In this document: positions 8,117-16,984 of the stretch, one piece after another | How the letters are laid out: every line of letters starts with the position of its first letter | Numbering within the stretch: the stretch's first letter is position 1 | Assembly (NCBI GenBank): GCA_020636195.1 | Contig: JACJYH010000004.1 | Coordinates: 310,001-374,000 of the forward strand | From: Lewinellaceae bacterium | GTDB taxonomy: Bacteria > Bacteroidota > Bacteroidia > Chitinophagales > Saprospiraceae | DNA: 64,000 nt | Reading direction: 5' to 3' | Position numbers and translations under genes: made by a program | The notes under the pieces: model-generated | Seen by the model: only the letters and a program-made list of their open reading frames with translations | Told to the model about the DNA's origin: nothing | Database searches by the model: none

Positions 8117-10879
8117 TCAGAAATTATATTTTTTCAATATACCATTTTCTTGAGGTGTAATCCCTTCTTTCATCCATACCGGCAAAGATGCACCTTGAAG
8201 AAAATGATCAAAGAATTGTTGCATCCGAATATTGAAATCCAATCTATTTTGCCACTTAACAGGCCAATGTGGTTCTTTGTTATAATTCAAGAGCCATCCA
8301 GGTTTATGAAGCCTTCGCAACGCCATGTAAAATTCTATTCCTTGGTACCATGGGACAGCGCCATCCTCATCATTATGTAGAATTAAAACCGGAGTTTTTA
8401 CCTTGTCTATGAAAAATACTGGTGAGTTTTTGATGAATTTCTCCTGGCCATCCCATAATGTGGAACCCAATCTTGATTGTGCTTTTTCATACTGAAACAT
8501 CCGACTCATTCCGCTTTCCCATCGGATACCGCCATATGCTGAGATCATATTGACCACAGGTGCTCCTGATTCTGCACATTTAAATCTATCTGTCTGTGTG
8601 ATAAGGTAGGCTACCTGATATCCTCCCCAACTGTGCCCTTGCAATCCCATGTTTGTGGTATCAATAAATGATAAATGTACCAAGGAATCCACGCCGCTCA
8701 TCACAGCATTGTAACAATCTTGACCGGGCTGGCCAACCGTATAAGTGATATCGGGATTGAAAATACAATATCCTCTGTTCGTGTAATAGCTATAACTTAT
8801 CGTCGATCTATGCGCATATGGTGCTCTATGTCGATGCAATTCATCAGAACTACGCTCATAAAAATTGACAATAAGCGGGTATTTTTTATTTGGGTCAAAG
8901 TTTGCAGGGTAGTAAAATAGTCCCATGTTTTTAGTACCGTTGTAATTTGTCCAATGCACCAAAGCACTTTTACCCCATTGATATTCCTTTTCAAATGGGT
9001 TGGCATCAGAAATTTTTGAAATATGTGTAAAAGTGGTATCAGCTAACATTAAGTCAGGAAAAACGTCGAAATTTTCCTTTGTAAAAATCCACCAAGGACT
9101 TTCTTTGGCCTTTATTATAGAATTTGAAAAATGAAATGGCCCGCTTACCATCGTTTCTATTTTACCTGACAATAGATTCAGATATACCAAACTTTCAGAT
9201 TTGTCATCTTCATTGAAGGCATTCAATAATAGGAGTGCATTTTTAGAAATTTCAGGCTTGTCTTTATTTAAATTGACAATACGATACCGTGTATAACTCG
9301 ACCTTCCGTTGGTCAATGGAATGGCCGTCATCGGATCTTTTGGATCTATTTTCCAGATATCATACGCATCGTAGATGAACACAGCTTCATCGTTTTCCAT
9401 CCATCCGGCTACACCATAAGAATCCGGTAATTGTGGTGTATCATGTCTTTCGTCGTAGTATTTGATTTCCTTTGATAGTTTGGATTTTTGATTCCACTGC
9501 ATATCATGAAGATAATACGTTGAATCCTCGCTGCCATACCAAATGGCATATCTTCCCGATGGTGATATTTCAGGATCTTTATATAGATTTTTTGCAATTT
9601 CTTGTTTCATGCCTGTGTAAGTATCCAAAACATAAACATCACTGTGTAGCTCACCATTCCATGTAACCTCGCTCAAATATGGTTTATGGTCAGCGATCAA
9701 CACATACCTCGTTGGGTTGAAATTGTATGTCAATATTGCTTTGGAATCTCCATCATTGACCAATTCATGGGGCATTCTAGTATTTAAGTCGTATCGAATT
9801 AGCGACCCTTTTTTCAAAATATCTTTATTTGCCTCCATTTGAGTGTAAAGTTGAGGCATATCCCATTTCCAAATCTCAACATGAATAACATCATCATCCA
9901 ATACCGTTGTATCTTTTTCCGGAACTTCAGGCCTGAAGTGCACATATACTGCACTACCATCTTCAGAGAAAAACGGCGCATTTTCACTGTTCACCACCCA
10001 ATCTCGTTGGCTGATTTCTCGCATTTTAGGTGTCAAATCTGTCAAGCCACTATTGGAATAAAGCAGAATTTTATACGGTTTATTCTTTATTTTTAAGGTG
10101 GTGTCTATGGCATGGCAGATGAAGTACTTTCCGTCAGCAGACCAAAGTAGGTTTTTAATTTCTTTTTGACTGCGCAAGATCGTGTCTATTGAACCATCCA
10201 AAAAGTGATAGTGCAGAAGATACAAATCAGTGGTATCCTTCGCATTATAACCTATGCACATCAGGTTAAGGGTGTCTGAAGGTGCACTCATTTTTTTGAT
10301 GAATTGTAGCTTTACCTCACTACCGGTATTTATATTTCTGATGGTGCCATGGGTTTCTTTACTAGATGACTTTGTGTCCACCGAATCTTGTTTCGAGGGT
10401 TTTACCTTTGTAATATAATACAGATGTGTACTGTTATTTTTAGGTAAATGGTATTCCAATACATCACTTACTGTAGTCATGGTCTCATCGGATAATCTAA
10501 AAACCATCAAGGAATCGAGTGGCAAGTTTTTCTCATCTTTTTTCTGCAATTTATATTGTTTTAAAGTATCCGGGTGCCAGTTTTTAGTGAACACCAAATA
10601 ATTGCCATCAGGGTCAAGGCTGGAAGATTTGACATTTTCAAAGGAAAATGTTTTCCCATCCGTCTTTCTATACAATTTCAAAACCTTATCGCCACCATCA
10701 TTTTTTAATACATAGGATACTAAACTTCCATCATTTGAAATCTGAACATCAGCAATGCTATTCCACATTTTATACACTTCTGGACCCATGATTTTGTTTT
10801 GTGCGCTTGTCCAGTGGTGTAAAAATACAAGGCATAATAATATGTTAAACCGAAATAACTTAAATTTACTTTGTCCCAT
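8117..10879 (-). CDS. Secreted S9-family prolyl oligopeptidase
   Basis: The 920-residue protein starts with a signal peptide ending in TSAQ near residue 27. A long beta-propeller-like region follows, then a C-terminal alpha/beta-hydrolase domain. The nucleophile motif is GHSWGG with Ser750. The Asp region is HNDEDGAVPW, and the His lies in EPHWP near the C-terminus. This order is that of S9 peptidases of the prolyl oligopeptidase/DPP-IV type, which cut short peptides after proline or other specific residues. Most are periplasmic or surface enzymes in Bacteroidota. It is the first gene of the run leading to era. The closest subfamily and substrate preference cannot be told from the motifs. Confidence 0.9.
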   Translation of the reverse strand: MGQSKFKLFRFNILLCLVFLHHWTSAQNKIMGPEVYKMWNSIADVQISNDGSLVSYVLKNDGGDKVLKLYRKTDGKTFSFENVKSSSLDPDGNYLVFTKNWHPDTLKQYKLQKKDEKNLPLDSLMVFRLSDETMTTVSDVLEYHLPKNNSTHLYYITKVKPSKQDSVDTKSSSKETHGTIRNINTGSEVKLQFIKKMSAPSDTLNLMCIGYNAKDTTDLYLLHYHFLDGSIDTILRSQKEIKNLLWSADGKYFICHAIDTTLKIKNKPYKILLYSNSGLTDLTPKMREISQRDWVVNSENAPFFSEDGSAVYVHFRPEVPEKDTTVLDDDVIHVEIWKWDMPQLYTQMEANKDILKKGSLIRYDLNTRMPHELVNDGDSKAILTYNFNPTRYVLIADHKPYLSEVTWNGELHSDVYVLDTYTGMKQEIAKNLYKDPEISPSGRYAIWYGSEDSTYYLHDMQWNQKSKLSKEIKYYDERHDTPQLPDSYGVAGWMENDEAVFIYDAYDIWKIDPKDPMTAIPLTNGRSSYTRYRIVNLNKDKPEISKNALLLLNAFNEDDKSESLVYLNLLSGKIETMVSGPFHFSNSIIKAKESPWWIFTKENFDVFPDLMLADTTFTHISKISDANPFEKEYQWGKSALVHWTNYNGTKNMGLFYYPANFDPNKKYPLIVNFYERSSDELHRHRAPYAHRSTISYSYYTNRGYCIFNPDITYTVGQPGQDCYNAVMSGVDSLVHLSFIDTTNMGLQGHSWGGYQVAYLITQTDRFKCAESGAPVVNMISAYGGIRWESGMSRMFQYEKAQSRLGSTLWDGQEKFIKNSPVFFIDKVKTPVLILHNDEDGAVPWYQGIEFYMALRRLHKPGWLLNYNKEPHWPVKWQNRLDFNIRMQQFFDHFLQGASLPVWMKEGITPQENGILKKYNF

Positions 10880-10983
10880 TTACGACCTATTTTTGCCCCA
10901 AAATTTAATTTTATGCAACGGTAATTTCAAATGATTGTCACCGTTGAATAGAAATTGTAAAAGTAATAAAATTTCCATATTTC

Positions 10984-11367
10984 ATGTTAAGAATTGGATT
11001 AATAGCACACGATGGGAAGAAGCCGGAAATGGTTTCATTTGTCGTTGCCAATAAAAGGTTTTTAAGTAGTGCAAAGATATATGCCACAGGTACCACAGGA
11101 AAACACATTGTCAATGAAGGTTTTGATGTAGAGTGTTTGCTCTCAGGGCCAAAAGGTGGAGATGCACAAATTGCGGCTTTGATTGCTACAGGTGATATAG
11201 ATGCGGTAATATTTTTTAGAGATCCCCTAGACAAACACCCGCACGAACCTGACGTACAAATGCTGATGAGAATATGTGATGTGCACAATATTCCACTGGC
11301 AACGAATCCGAAATCTGCCTTCCTCATATTGAAAGGGATGCACTGCGAAAACGAAGGCGAGGGATGA
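10984..11367 (+). CDS. mgsA: Methylglyoxal synthase
   Basis: The enzyme converts dihydroxyacetone phosphate to methylglyoxal and phosphate, bypassing lower glycolysis when sugar phosphates build up. The 127-residue product shows IGLIAHDGKK at the N-terminus, the phosphate-binding ATGTTG, SGPKGGDAQIAALI (containing the conserved catalytic Asp), FFRDPLDKHPHEPD and the closing IPLATNPKSA. It is shorter than the E. coli enzyme, mainly at both ends, but all active-site blocks are present. The stop overlaps the uvrC start by 4 bp (ATGA), so the two genes are translationally coupled. Confidence 0.93.
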   Translation: MLRIGLIAHDGKKPEMVSFVVANKRFLSSAKIYATGTTGKHIVNEGFDVECLLSGPKGGDAQIAALIATGDIDAVIFFRDPLDKHPHEPDVQMLMRICDVHNIPLATNPKSAFLILKGMHCENEGEG

Positions 11368-13160
11368 AAGATAAGGACTTCAGAAATATCGTAGATACTA
11401 TTCCCACTTTACCGGGTGTATATCGGTTTTATTCTGAAGACAATGAAATTCTTTATGTTGGCAAAGCTAAAAATCTTAAGTCCAGGCTTTCTAGTTACTT
11501 TGGCAATAAAAGCCATCTTCAGTATAAAACTACTGTACTGACCAAACATGCCAATAGGATAGATTTCACAATAGTAGAGTCTGAACACGATGCATTATTG
11601 CTCGAGAACACATTGATCAAACACCATCAACCTAGGTACAATGTGATGTTGAAGGATGGAAAATCCTACACCTACATTTGCATTAAAAATGAAAAATTCC
11701 CTCGTGTTTTCTTTACAAGGAGATTGATAAAAGATGGGTCAATCTATTTCGGACCATACACATCTAAGTTTAAAGCCAAAATATTGCTCGATATCATCAA
11801 AAAAATATTTTCGTTGAGAACGTGCAATCTTAATCTCACACCTGAAAACATTGCAAAAGGAAAATTTAAAGTGTGTTTGGAATACCACATCCGAAATTGC
11901 GCAGGACCTTGTGAAGGATATGAAACCGCTTCCGATTACGACCTGAAAATTCAACAGGTCAAAAACATATTAAGAGGCAATTTCAAGGAAGTAAGAAAGT
12001 TCATTCAATCCCAAATGTCCTTCTTTTCGGATAGATTGGAATTTGAGCAAGCACAGTTATTCAAGGAGAAATTGGATATCCTGGAGAACTATCAATCTTC
12101 GTCCACAGTGGTAAGTACGAAGTTGGGAGATGTGGATGTATTTGCCCTTAAAAAAGATGATAAAATGGCTTATGTCCATTACATGAAGGTTGTGGATGGC
12201 ACTTTATTGCACACAGATATTATCCATTTGGTCATGAACTTGGATGATGAAGTGCCGGATATTTTATCGTATATCATTCCTGAAATTCGTGAAAAGTTTT
12301 CCAGCGACGCATCACTAATTTTAGTGCAAGAACCCGTGGAACTGCCTTATGAAAATATTGTAGCTACGGTGCCCACGAGAGGTGATAAACTTAAACTCCT
12401 TGAAATGGCGATGCATAATATTGATTATTATGTGCTACAATTGAAAAGAGATCTCAGCGAGAAAAAGAAGCAAACTTCAGCTGAACGGATCATGGAAACA
12501 CTTCAGTACGACTTACAAATGGACAATTTACCTAAACATATCGAGTGTTTTGACAACTCAAACATCCAAGGAACCAATCCGGTATCGAGTTGTGTAGTAT
12601 TTAAAAACGCTAAACCCAGTCCTAAAGATTACAGACACTTTAAGGTAAAAACCGTTGTTGGTCCAGATGATTTTGCGTCCATGAGGGAGGTGGTGCACAG
12701 AAGATACAAAAGGATTTTAGAAGAAAATGGAGAATTGCCGCAATTGGTCATCATCGATGGAGGAAAAGGCCAGTTGAGTGCTGCAATGGAAAGTATAACA
12801 GCACTTGGTCTCAACGACAAAATGACCGTGGTAGGGATAGCAAAACGATTGGAAGAAATTTTCTTTCCTAATGATCCGGTACCTTTGTATATCAATAAAA
12901 AATCAGAATCTCTCAAGCTTATCCAACATGCCAGAAATGAAGCACATCGTTTTGCCATTTCATTTCATAGAGATTTGCGATCAAAGAATTTTCTAGGAAC
13001 TCAGCTTACTAATATTTCGGGTATAGGAAAGATTAGCGCAGAAAAATTACTCAAAGCGTTTGGATCAGTCAACAAACTTAAAGAAGCTGGAGAAGATGAA
13101 ATCGCCTTGATAGTGGGTGCTGTTAATGCAAAAAAGGTGGTAGCGTATTTCAATCAATAA
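11364..13160 (+). CDS. uvrC: Excinuclease ABC subunit C
   Basis: UvrC makes the dual incision in nucleotide excision repair together with UvrA and UvrB. The 598-residue product has the N-terminal GIY-YIG nuclease (LPGVYRFY ... EILYVGKAKNLKSRLSSYF), a UVR motif (FEQAQLFKEKLDIL, near residue 230) and the RNase H-like second nuclease (ECFDNSNIQG ... VIIDGGKGQLSAA). It ends with paired helix-hairpin-helix motifs (ISGIGKISAEKLLKAFGSV). Length and domain order are standard. It is coupled to mgsA by a 4-bp overlap. Confidence 0.96.
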   Translation: MKDKDFRNIVDTIPTLPGVYRFYSEDNEILYVGKAKNLKSRLSSYFGNKSHLQYKTTVLTKHANRIDFTIVESEHDALLLENTLIKHHQPRYNVMLKDGKSYTYICIKNEKFPRVFFTRRLIKDGSIYFGPYTSKFKAKILLDIIKKIFSLRTCNLNLTPENIAKGKFKVCLEYHIRNCAGPCEGYETASDYDLKIQQVKNILRGNFKEVRKFIQSQMSFFSDRLEFEQAQLFKEKLDILENYQSSSTVVSTKLGDVDVFALKKDDKMAYVHYMKVVDGTLLHTDIIHLVMNLDDEVPDILSYIIPEIREKFSSDASLILVQEPVELPYENIVATVPTRGDKLKLLEMAMHNIDYYVLQLKRDLSEKKKQTSAERIMETLQYDLQMDNLPKHIECFDNSNIQGTNPVSSCVVFKNAKPSPKDYRHFKVKTVVGPDDFASMREVVHRRYKRILEENGELPQLVIIDGGKGQLSAAMESITALGLNDKMTVVGIAKRLEEIFFPNDPVPLYINKKSESLKLIQHARNEAHRFAISFHRDLRSKNFLGTQLTNISGIGKISAEKLLKAFGSVNKLKEAGEDEIALIVGAVNAKKVVAYFNQ

Positions 13161-13219
13161 ACCCAATTGCTGCTATATCTGTTTCAAGAGTATGTTTTAT
13201 TAAAGGAATATTTTAAGAT

Positions 13220-13759
13220 ATGAATATACTGTCAATGGGTGCATCCCACAGTCGTCACTCCATCAATAGAAGGTTTGCAAACTATGTAGCTCAGCGCATT
13301 TCTAACGGTGGACATGAAGTGAAGTTATTGGACTTGAATGATTATAAAGTACCTATTTTTACCGTGGATGTGGAATCAGAATATGGCTATAATGATGATA
13401 TGAAAGCATTTCTCAAAGAATTCGAATGGGCTGATGTAATCTTCATTTCCTTTGCCGAACATAATGGAAGCTATGCCGCTTCTTTCAAAAATTTATTTGA
13501 TTGGGCATCAAGGATTAATTCAAAAATGTTTGGAAATAAGCCTTGCATTTTTTTAAGTACGTCCACGGGAGGAAGAGGTGGTATCAGTGTCTTAACCCAA
13601 GCTTTAACTAGGATGCCATTCCATGGTGCACAGGTTTTGGGCAGCTTTTCACTGCCGAAATTTGATGAGAATTTTACTGAAGATGGAATTTTGGATATAG
13701 AACTGAATGAACGACTGCAAGAATTCATCCATGATATCAATCAGAAATTGATGGGCTAA
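13220..13759 (+). CDS. NAD(P)H-dependent FMN reductase
   Basis: The 179-residue protein is a flavodoxin-fold reductase of the NADPH-dependent FMN reductase family. It has the N-terminal ILSMGASHSRHSINR loop that binds FMN phosphate, the block FAEHNGSYAASFKNLFDW near residue 75 and STSTGGRGG near 112. It likely reduces FMN or quinones in the cytoplasm. It lies 59 bp after uvrC on the same strand. Its 3' end overlaps the 3' end of the convergent helicase gene by 4 bp, and no terminator was seen between them. Confidence 0.85.
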   Translation: MNILSMGASHSRHSINRRFANYVAQRISNGGHEVKLLDLNDYKVPIFTVDVESEYGYNDDMKAFLKEFEWADVIFISFAEHNGSYAASFKNLFDWASRINSKMFGNKPCIFLSTSTGGRGGISVLTQALTRMPFHGAQVLGSFSLPKFDENFTEDGILDIELNERLQEFIHDINQKLMG

Positions 13760-15012
13760 TTTTTCTTTTGATTGGTTTTCTTAGATTTGTTGTTAAAAGA
13801 TTTTTTTCTCCTGTCACTAGGATTAGAATTGGGGCGATGACCTCTGAATTTTCTTTGTTTTGTTGGGTTCCACTCGGGACTGATACCTATATTTTCAGGA
13901 AGTTTCAACTTCATAATTTCCTTTCCAATCAATTTTTCGATCATCAGGAAGGCGTACATATCTTCTTCATTCACTAAGGTGATCGCTACTCCGGATGAAG
14001 ATGCGCGGGCTGTTCTTCCTATACGATGGATGTAATCTTCTGCGTCTTTTGGTACAGAATAATTGATCACCAATTGTATGTCTTTGATATCAATTCCTCT
14101 AGCCAAAACATCAGTGGCAACGATGACTCGGGTTTGTTTTGATCTGAATCGCACCAACACTTCTTCTCTTTGGTTTTGGTCCAGATCAGATGAAATGCCT
14201 TCTGCTCTGATGGAGGGTGATGACAATGTTTTTAATATGGTATTGACGTCTTTTTTGGTAGAAGAAAAGATGATGATGCTGTCGAGTGTCGGTTTGTCGT
14301 CGATCAAATGTTTGATCAACTGATTTTTGTGACCGTCATTCACAAGGTATGCTGCCTGTAAAATAGCTTCAGAAGGTTTGCTGATGGCAATAGAAATTTC
14401 TACGGGATGGATGGTATTTTTCTTGGCTAATTCACGCATTTTTACAGGCATAGTCGCACTGAACATCAAGGTTTGCCGCTTTTTCGGAATGACTTCCAAA
14501 ATTTTCATGATGTCGTCGTAAAATCCCATATCCAACATCCGATCTGCCTCATCCAAAATCAGATATTTCAAGTGATCAAACCGGACATTGCCCATGTTGA
14601 TATGGCTGATGAGCTTACCCGGTGTAGCGATAATGATGTCAGCATGGCTCTCCAATCCCTTTTTCTGAACGTCCCATTCACTTGCATTTCCGCCACCGTA
14701 AATGGCCATGGAAGATACCGGAACAAAGTAAGCAAACCCTTGAATTTGTTGGTCAATCTGTAGAGCTAATTCTCTTGTAGGCACGATAACCAATGTGCTT
14801 GTTCCTTTATGGTCACCACGAGATATATGATGGAGTAGTGGAAGCATGAATGCAGCTGTCTTACCTGTTCCTGTTTGCGCACAAGCGATCAGGTCTTTTC
14901 CCTTCAATATTTCAGGTATAGCCTTCTCTTGGATAGGTGTGGTCGTTTCAAATCCCATGTATGAGATCGCTTCCACAATCCTTTCATCCAACTCCAATTC
15001 AGTAAACGTCAT
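13756..15012 (-). CDS. DEAD-box ATP-dependent RNA helicase (RhlE-like)
   Basis: The 418-residue protein has every DEAD-box motif in order. They are a Q motif (F-x-x-L ... GFETTTPIQ), motif I AQTGTGKT, Ia PTRELALQI, II DEADRMLDMGF, III SAT, V ATDVLARGID and VI HRIGRTARA. The last 50 residues are a basic, Asn- and Lys-rich tail (ending KKTNQKKN), typical of helicases that bind rRNA or cold-shock mRNAs. Acting on structured RNA in ribosome assembly or decay is the likely role. The RhlE assignment rests on size and tail type and is less certain than the family. Confidence 0.92.
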   Translation of the reverse strand: MTFTELELDERIVEAISYMGFETTTPIQEKAIPEILKGKDLIACAQTGTGKTAAFMLPLLHHISRGDHKGTSTLVIVPTRELALQIDQQIQGFAYFVPVSSMAIYGGGNASEWDVQKKGLESHADIIIATPGKLISHINMGNVRFDHLKYLILDEADRMLDMGFYDDIMKILEVIPKKRQTLMFSATMPVKMRELAKKNTIHPVEISIAISKPSEAILQAAYLVNDGHKNQLIKHLIDDKPTLDSIIIFSSTKKDVNTILKTLSSPSIRAEGISSDLDQNQREEVLVRFRSKQTRVIVATDVLARGIDIKDIQLVINYSVPKDAEDYIHRIGRTARASSSGVAITLVNEEDMYAFLMIEKLIGKEIMKLKLPENIGISPEWNPTKQRKFRGHRPNSNPSDRRKKSFNNKSKKTNQKKN

Positions 15013-15058
15013 TTGATACTATATAAAACTTAATGTATAAAATATTATATTTCAGCCG

Positions 15059-15066
15059 CAAATATA
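15059..15066 (-). promoter_or_regulatory. Candidate -7 promoter element for the DEAD-box helicase gene
   Basis: TATATTTG on the minus strand matches the Bacteroidota TAnnTTTG element and lies 46 bp upstream of the helicase start, in the only gap available. No TTG was seen at the expected -33 distance, so this is a partial match. Confidence 0.4.
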
Positions 15067-15126
15067 TGTTTTATTTATGTCTTCTTACTAATATTTTATA
15101 CTTACACATTACGTTAAGCGGATGTA

Positions 15127-16143
15127 TTACATCTTCACCCACTTCCCACGCCGGTGTTTGCCACTGCTATCCGTCACCGTGACGATGTAGATGCCCGATG
15201 GTAGAGCTGCTGTATCGATCTCCGGTGTGCCTTCATGTAGGCGACCATAGAGATGTGGTTTTCCGGAGATGTCGTGGATGGTGAAGTGTAGATCGCCGCT
15301 TGTGCCTTCTGGTGGTAATGAGATGTGCAGGATGTCGGTGCCCGGGTTGGGGTAGAAGGAGGGAAAAGATGAATTATGCTCAGAGGTTGCAGTAAGTTTA
15401 TTACATTCTGTATCAACAAAACTGATATTAATAGAAGAGTCTTGGTAACATCTTATATTTGGTATGCCATCTGTGCATTCAGGTGGCACTACAAAACCAT
15501 TTCTGCCAAAGAATTTATATAATGAGCCTACATGCTGTATGATGGTATCCATTCTGTGCCCGGTTATGTTTGATAAGTTATTAGTAAAGAATCTTTTGAG
15601 TGGCACCCCACCATTAGAATAAACGGTGTCTATATGCTCTATTACCAAGTGGTAGGGATTTCCTTCTAAAACTGATTGCTCAAAAGGTCTTGACAATGTA
15701 AATGGATCATAGTACGGATATTTTTTGGAAATAGAGTAAGAAACAGTGTCTCCAACTTCTGCATTATAATCATACAAGAGCTTCCAATTGCCGTCTTCAA
15801 AAAAATATAATTTGTTATCCTTTTCATAAGTAATGACTTCGCTATCAGTTAGATATGTATTATTCGCAGTCACTCCAATGACCCTACAGAGTCTGTCACC
15901 GATTATTGTATCTCGGAATGCCTTGGTGATATCAATCTGTAGCCTGCAATCTCCATCGGCAAAATTTCCGGAAAAACTGCTGCTGTACCACGTGGTAGAC
16001 GCATCCATGTCTGTGGTATCCGTAGGTAAATTCATTACAACATCCAAATTGAATGATGTAGTACTATATATGTCAATGTAGCCACTTGATGCAAAAGCCT
16101 GAACATGAATTAATACGTAAAAAAGTGATAAAAGCTGTTTCAT
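15127..16143 (-). CDS. Secreted protein with T9SS C-terminal sorting domain
   Basis: The 338-residue protein begins with a signal peptide (MKQLLSLFYVLIHVQAFAS) and ends with a type A T9SS sorting domain (FYPNPGTDILHISL ... LPSGIYIVTV ... KWVKM). The middle, about 230 residues, has Cys pairs and beta-rich sequence but matches no family I recognise. It should be exported to the surface or released after removal of the sorting domain. The last 240 bp of the gene are visibly richer in G and C than the rest, which suggests that the sorting-domain end has a different history from the cargo. Confidence 0.8.
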   Translation of the reverse strand: MKQLLSLFYVLIHVQAFASSGYIDIYSTTSFNLDVVMNLPTDTTDMDASTTWYSSSFSGNFADGDCRLQIDITKAFRDTIIGDRLCRVIGVTANNTYLTDSEVITYEKDNKLYFFEDGNWKLLYDYNAEVGDTVSYSISKKYPYYDPFTLSRPFEQSVLEGNPYHLVIEHIDTVYSNGGVPLKRFFTNNLSNITGHRMDTIIQHVGSLYKFFGRNGFVVPPECTDGIPNIRCYQDSSINISFVDTECNKLTATSEHNSSFPSFYPNPGTDILHISLPPEGTSGDLHFTIHDISGKPHLYGRLHEGTPEIDTAALPSGIYIVTVTDSSGKHRRGKWVKM

Positions 16144-16627
16144 ATTATAATAATTTTTGATTTATAAAATCTTTTTTTCCTTTAAGTTGTGTAATAAACA
16201 GATTATTTTTAAAGAAAAATTTAATCTTCATTGCACAGCCAAGTCTCTCATCATTGATAAATTCATTCGTAAATGTATTATTTATTCAATCCGCATCATA
16301 ATCTTCGCTTGTATAATATAAAATATTTCAATTTCAGTAAGATTGGCGACAAAAACACAAATTGTGTTTTAAGACATTTAGATATAATTGATATCCATAA
16401 ACTGAGTCTTTATCAAAACCAAACTCTTGCTGCGTCTGATACTTGTCAGAGTCGTTAAACCGAATATTTTCCGAATAAAGGTCATATATCGCTACTTTGA
16501 AGATGCTAATCCATCTAGAAGAATTCAAAATTAAAGCATGTTTTTGACTTCTAAACGACTAGTTTTTTATAATTGATTGTATTGCTATTTCGCTCGAAAA
16601 AATGAATGTAAGAGTATTGTGATGTTA

Positions 16628-16671
16628 TAGTCGGGTTATAGTCGGGTTATAGTCGGGTTATAGTCGGGTTA
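16628..16671 (+). repeat. Four perfect tandem copies of an 11-bp unit
   Basis: The unit TAGTCGGGTTA is repeated exactly four times without a spacer. It lies in non-coding DNA 91 bp before the dispersed palindromic repeat. It could be a slippage-prone tract or a cluster of binding sites. Nothing in the sequence decides between these. Confidence 0.9.
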
Positions 16672-16761
16672 ATAGAGCAAATATGCAATCGGTAATTTAA
16701 AGAATGTTTACTTGGATTATATGCAAATAATATGCTCATGTACTATAAAATTGCATAATTA

Positions 16762-16923
16762 AGAGTATGTTTAAATTTTGTTTTTGGACAATAAAATGGA
16801 ATTATTTTGGGCGAAAAAAGGCAAATTTTGCAGTCGAATGTGGGCAATTCGGCAAAAAATTTAACGAATTTGTAGCCAAAATAAAACATTTTCTTGCTAA
16901 AGGATAAATTTTAAATATACTCT
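16762..16923 (+). repeat. Dispersed palindromic repeat, copy 2 (MITE-like)
   Basis: This 162-bp copy has ends AGAGTATGTTTAAA and TTTAAATATACTCT. The element is an imperfect palindrome centred on GTGGGC. It differs from copy 4 (52336) at about five positions only. It ends 61 bp before the start of the next gene, so it may lie in that gene's promoter region. A 46-codon frame runs from an ATG at 16767 to a TAA at 16905-16907 inside it. Confidence 0.9.
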
Positions 16924-16984
16924 AAACACATATGTATCAAAACCATTCTATGGATTTTACATTGTATAGATACAATTGATTTAA

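Larger units (their letters stand above)
16144..16984. other. Intergenic region of about 840 bp with two repeat types
   Basis: No credible gene is seen. The short open frames here have no start context or recognisable protein features. The region holds four tandem copies of an 11-bp unit (16628-16671) and one copy of the dispersed palindromic repeat (16762-16923). The rest is AT-rich. Confidence 0.6.

Noticed and set aside
10938..11327. 129-residue open frame on the minus strand
   Set aside because: It lies opposite mgsA, whose motifs are complete; the reverse product has no recognisable features.
16273..16528. Two short open frames on opposite strands (61 and 64 residues)
   Set aside because: They overlap each other in AT-rich non-coding DNA and have no start context, composition or family signal.
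16628..16671. CRISPR array
   Set aside because: The 11-bp units have no spacers and no cas genes are near.
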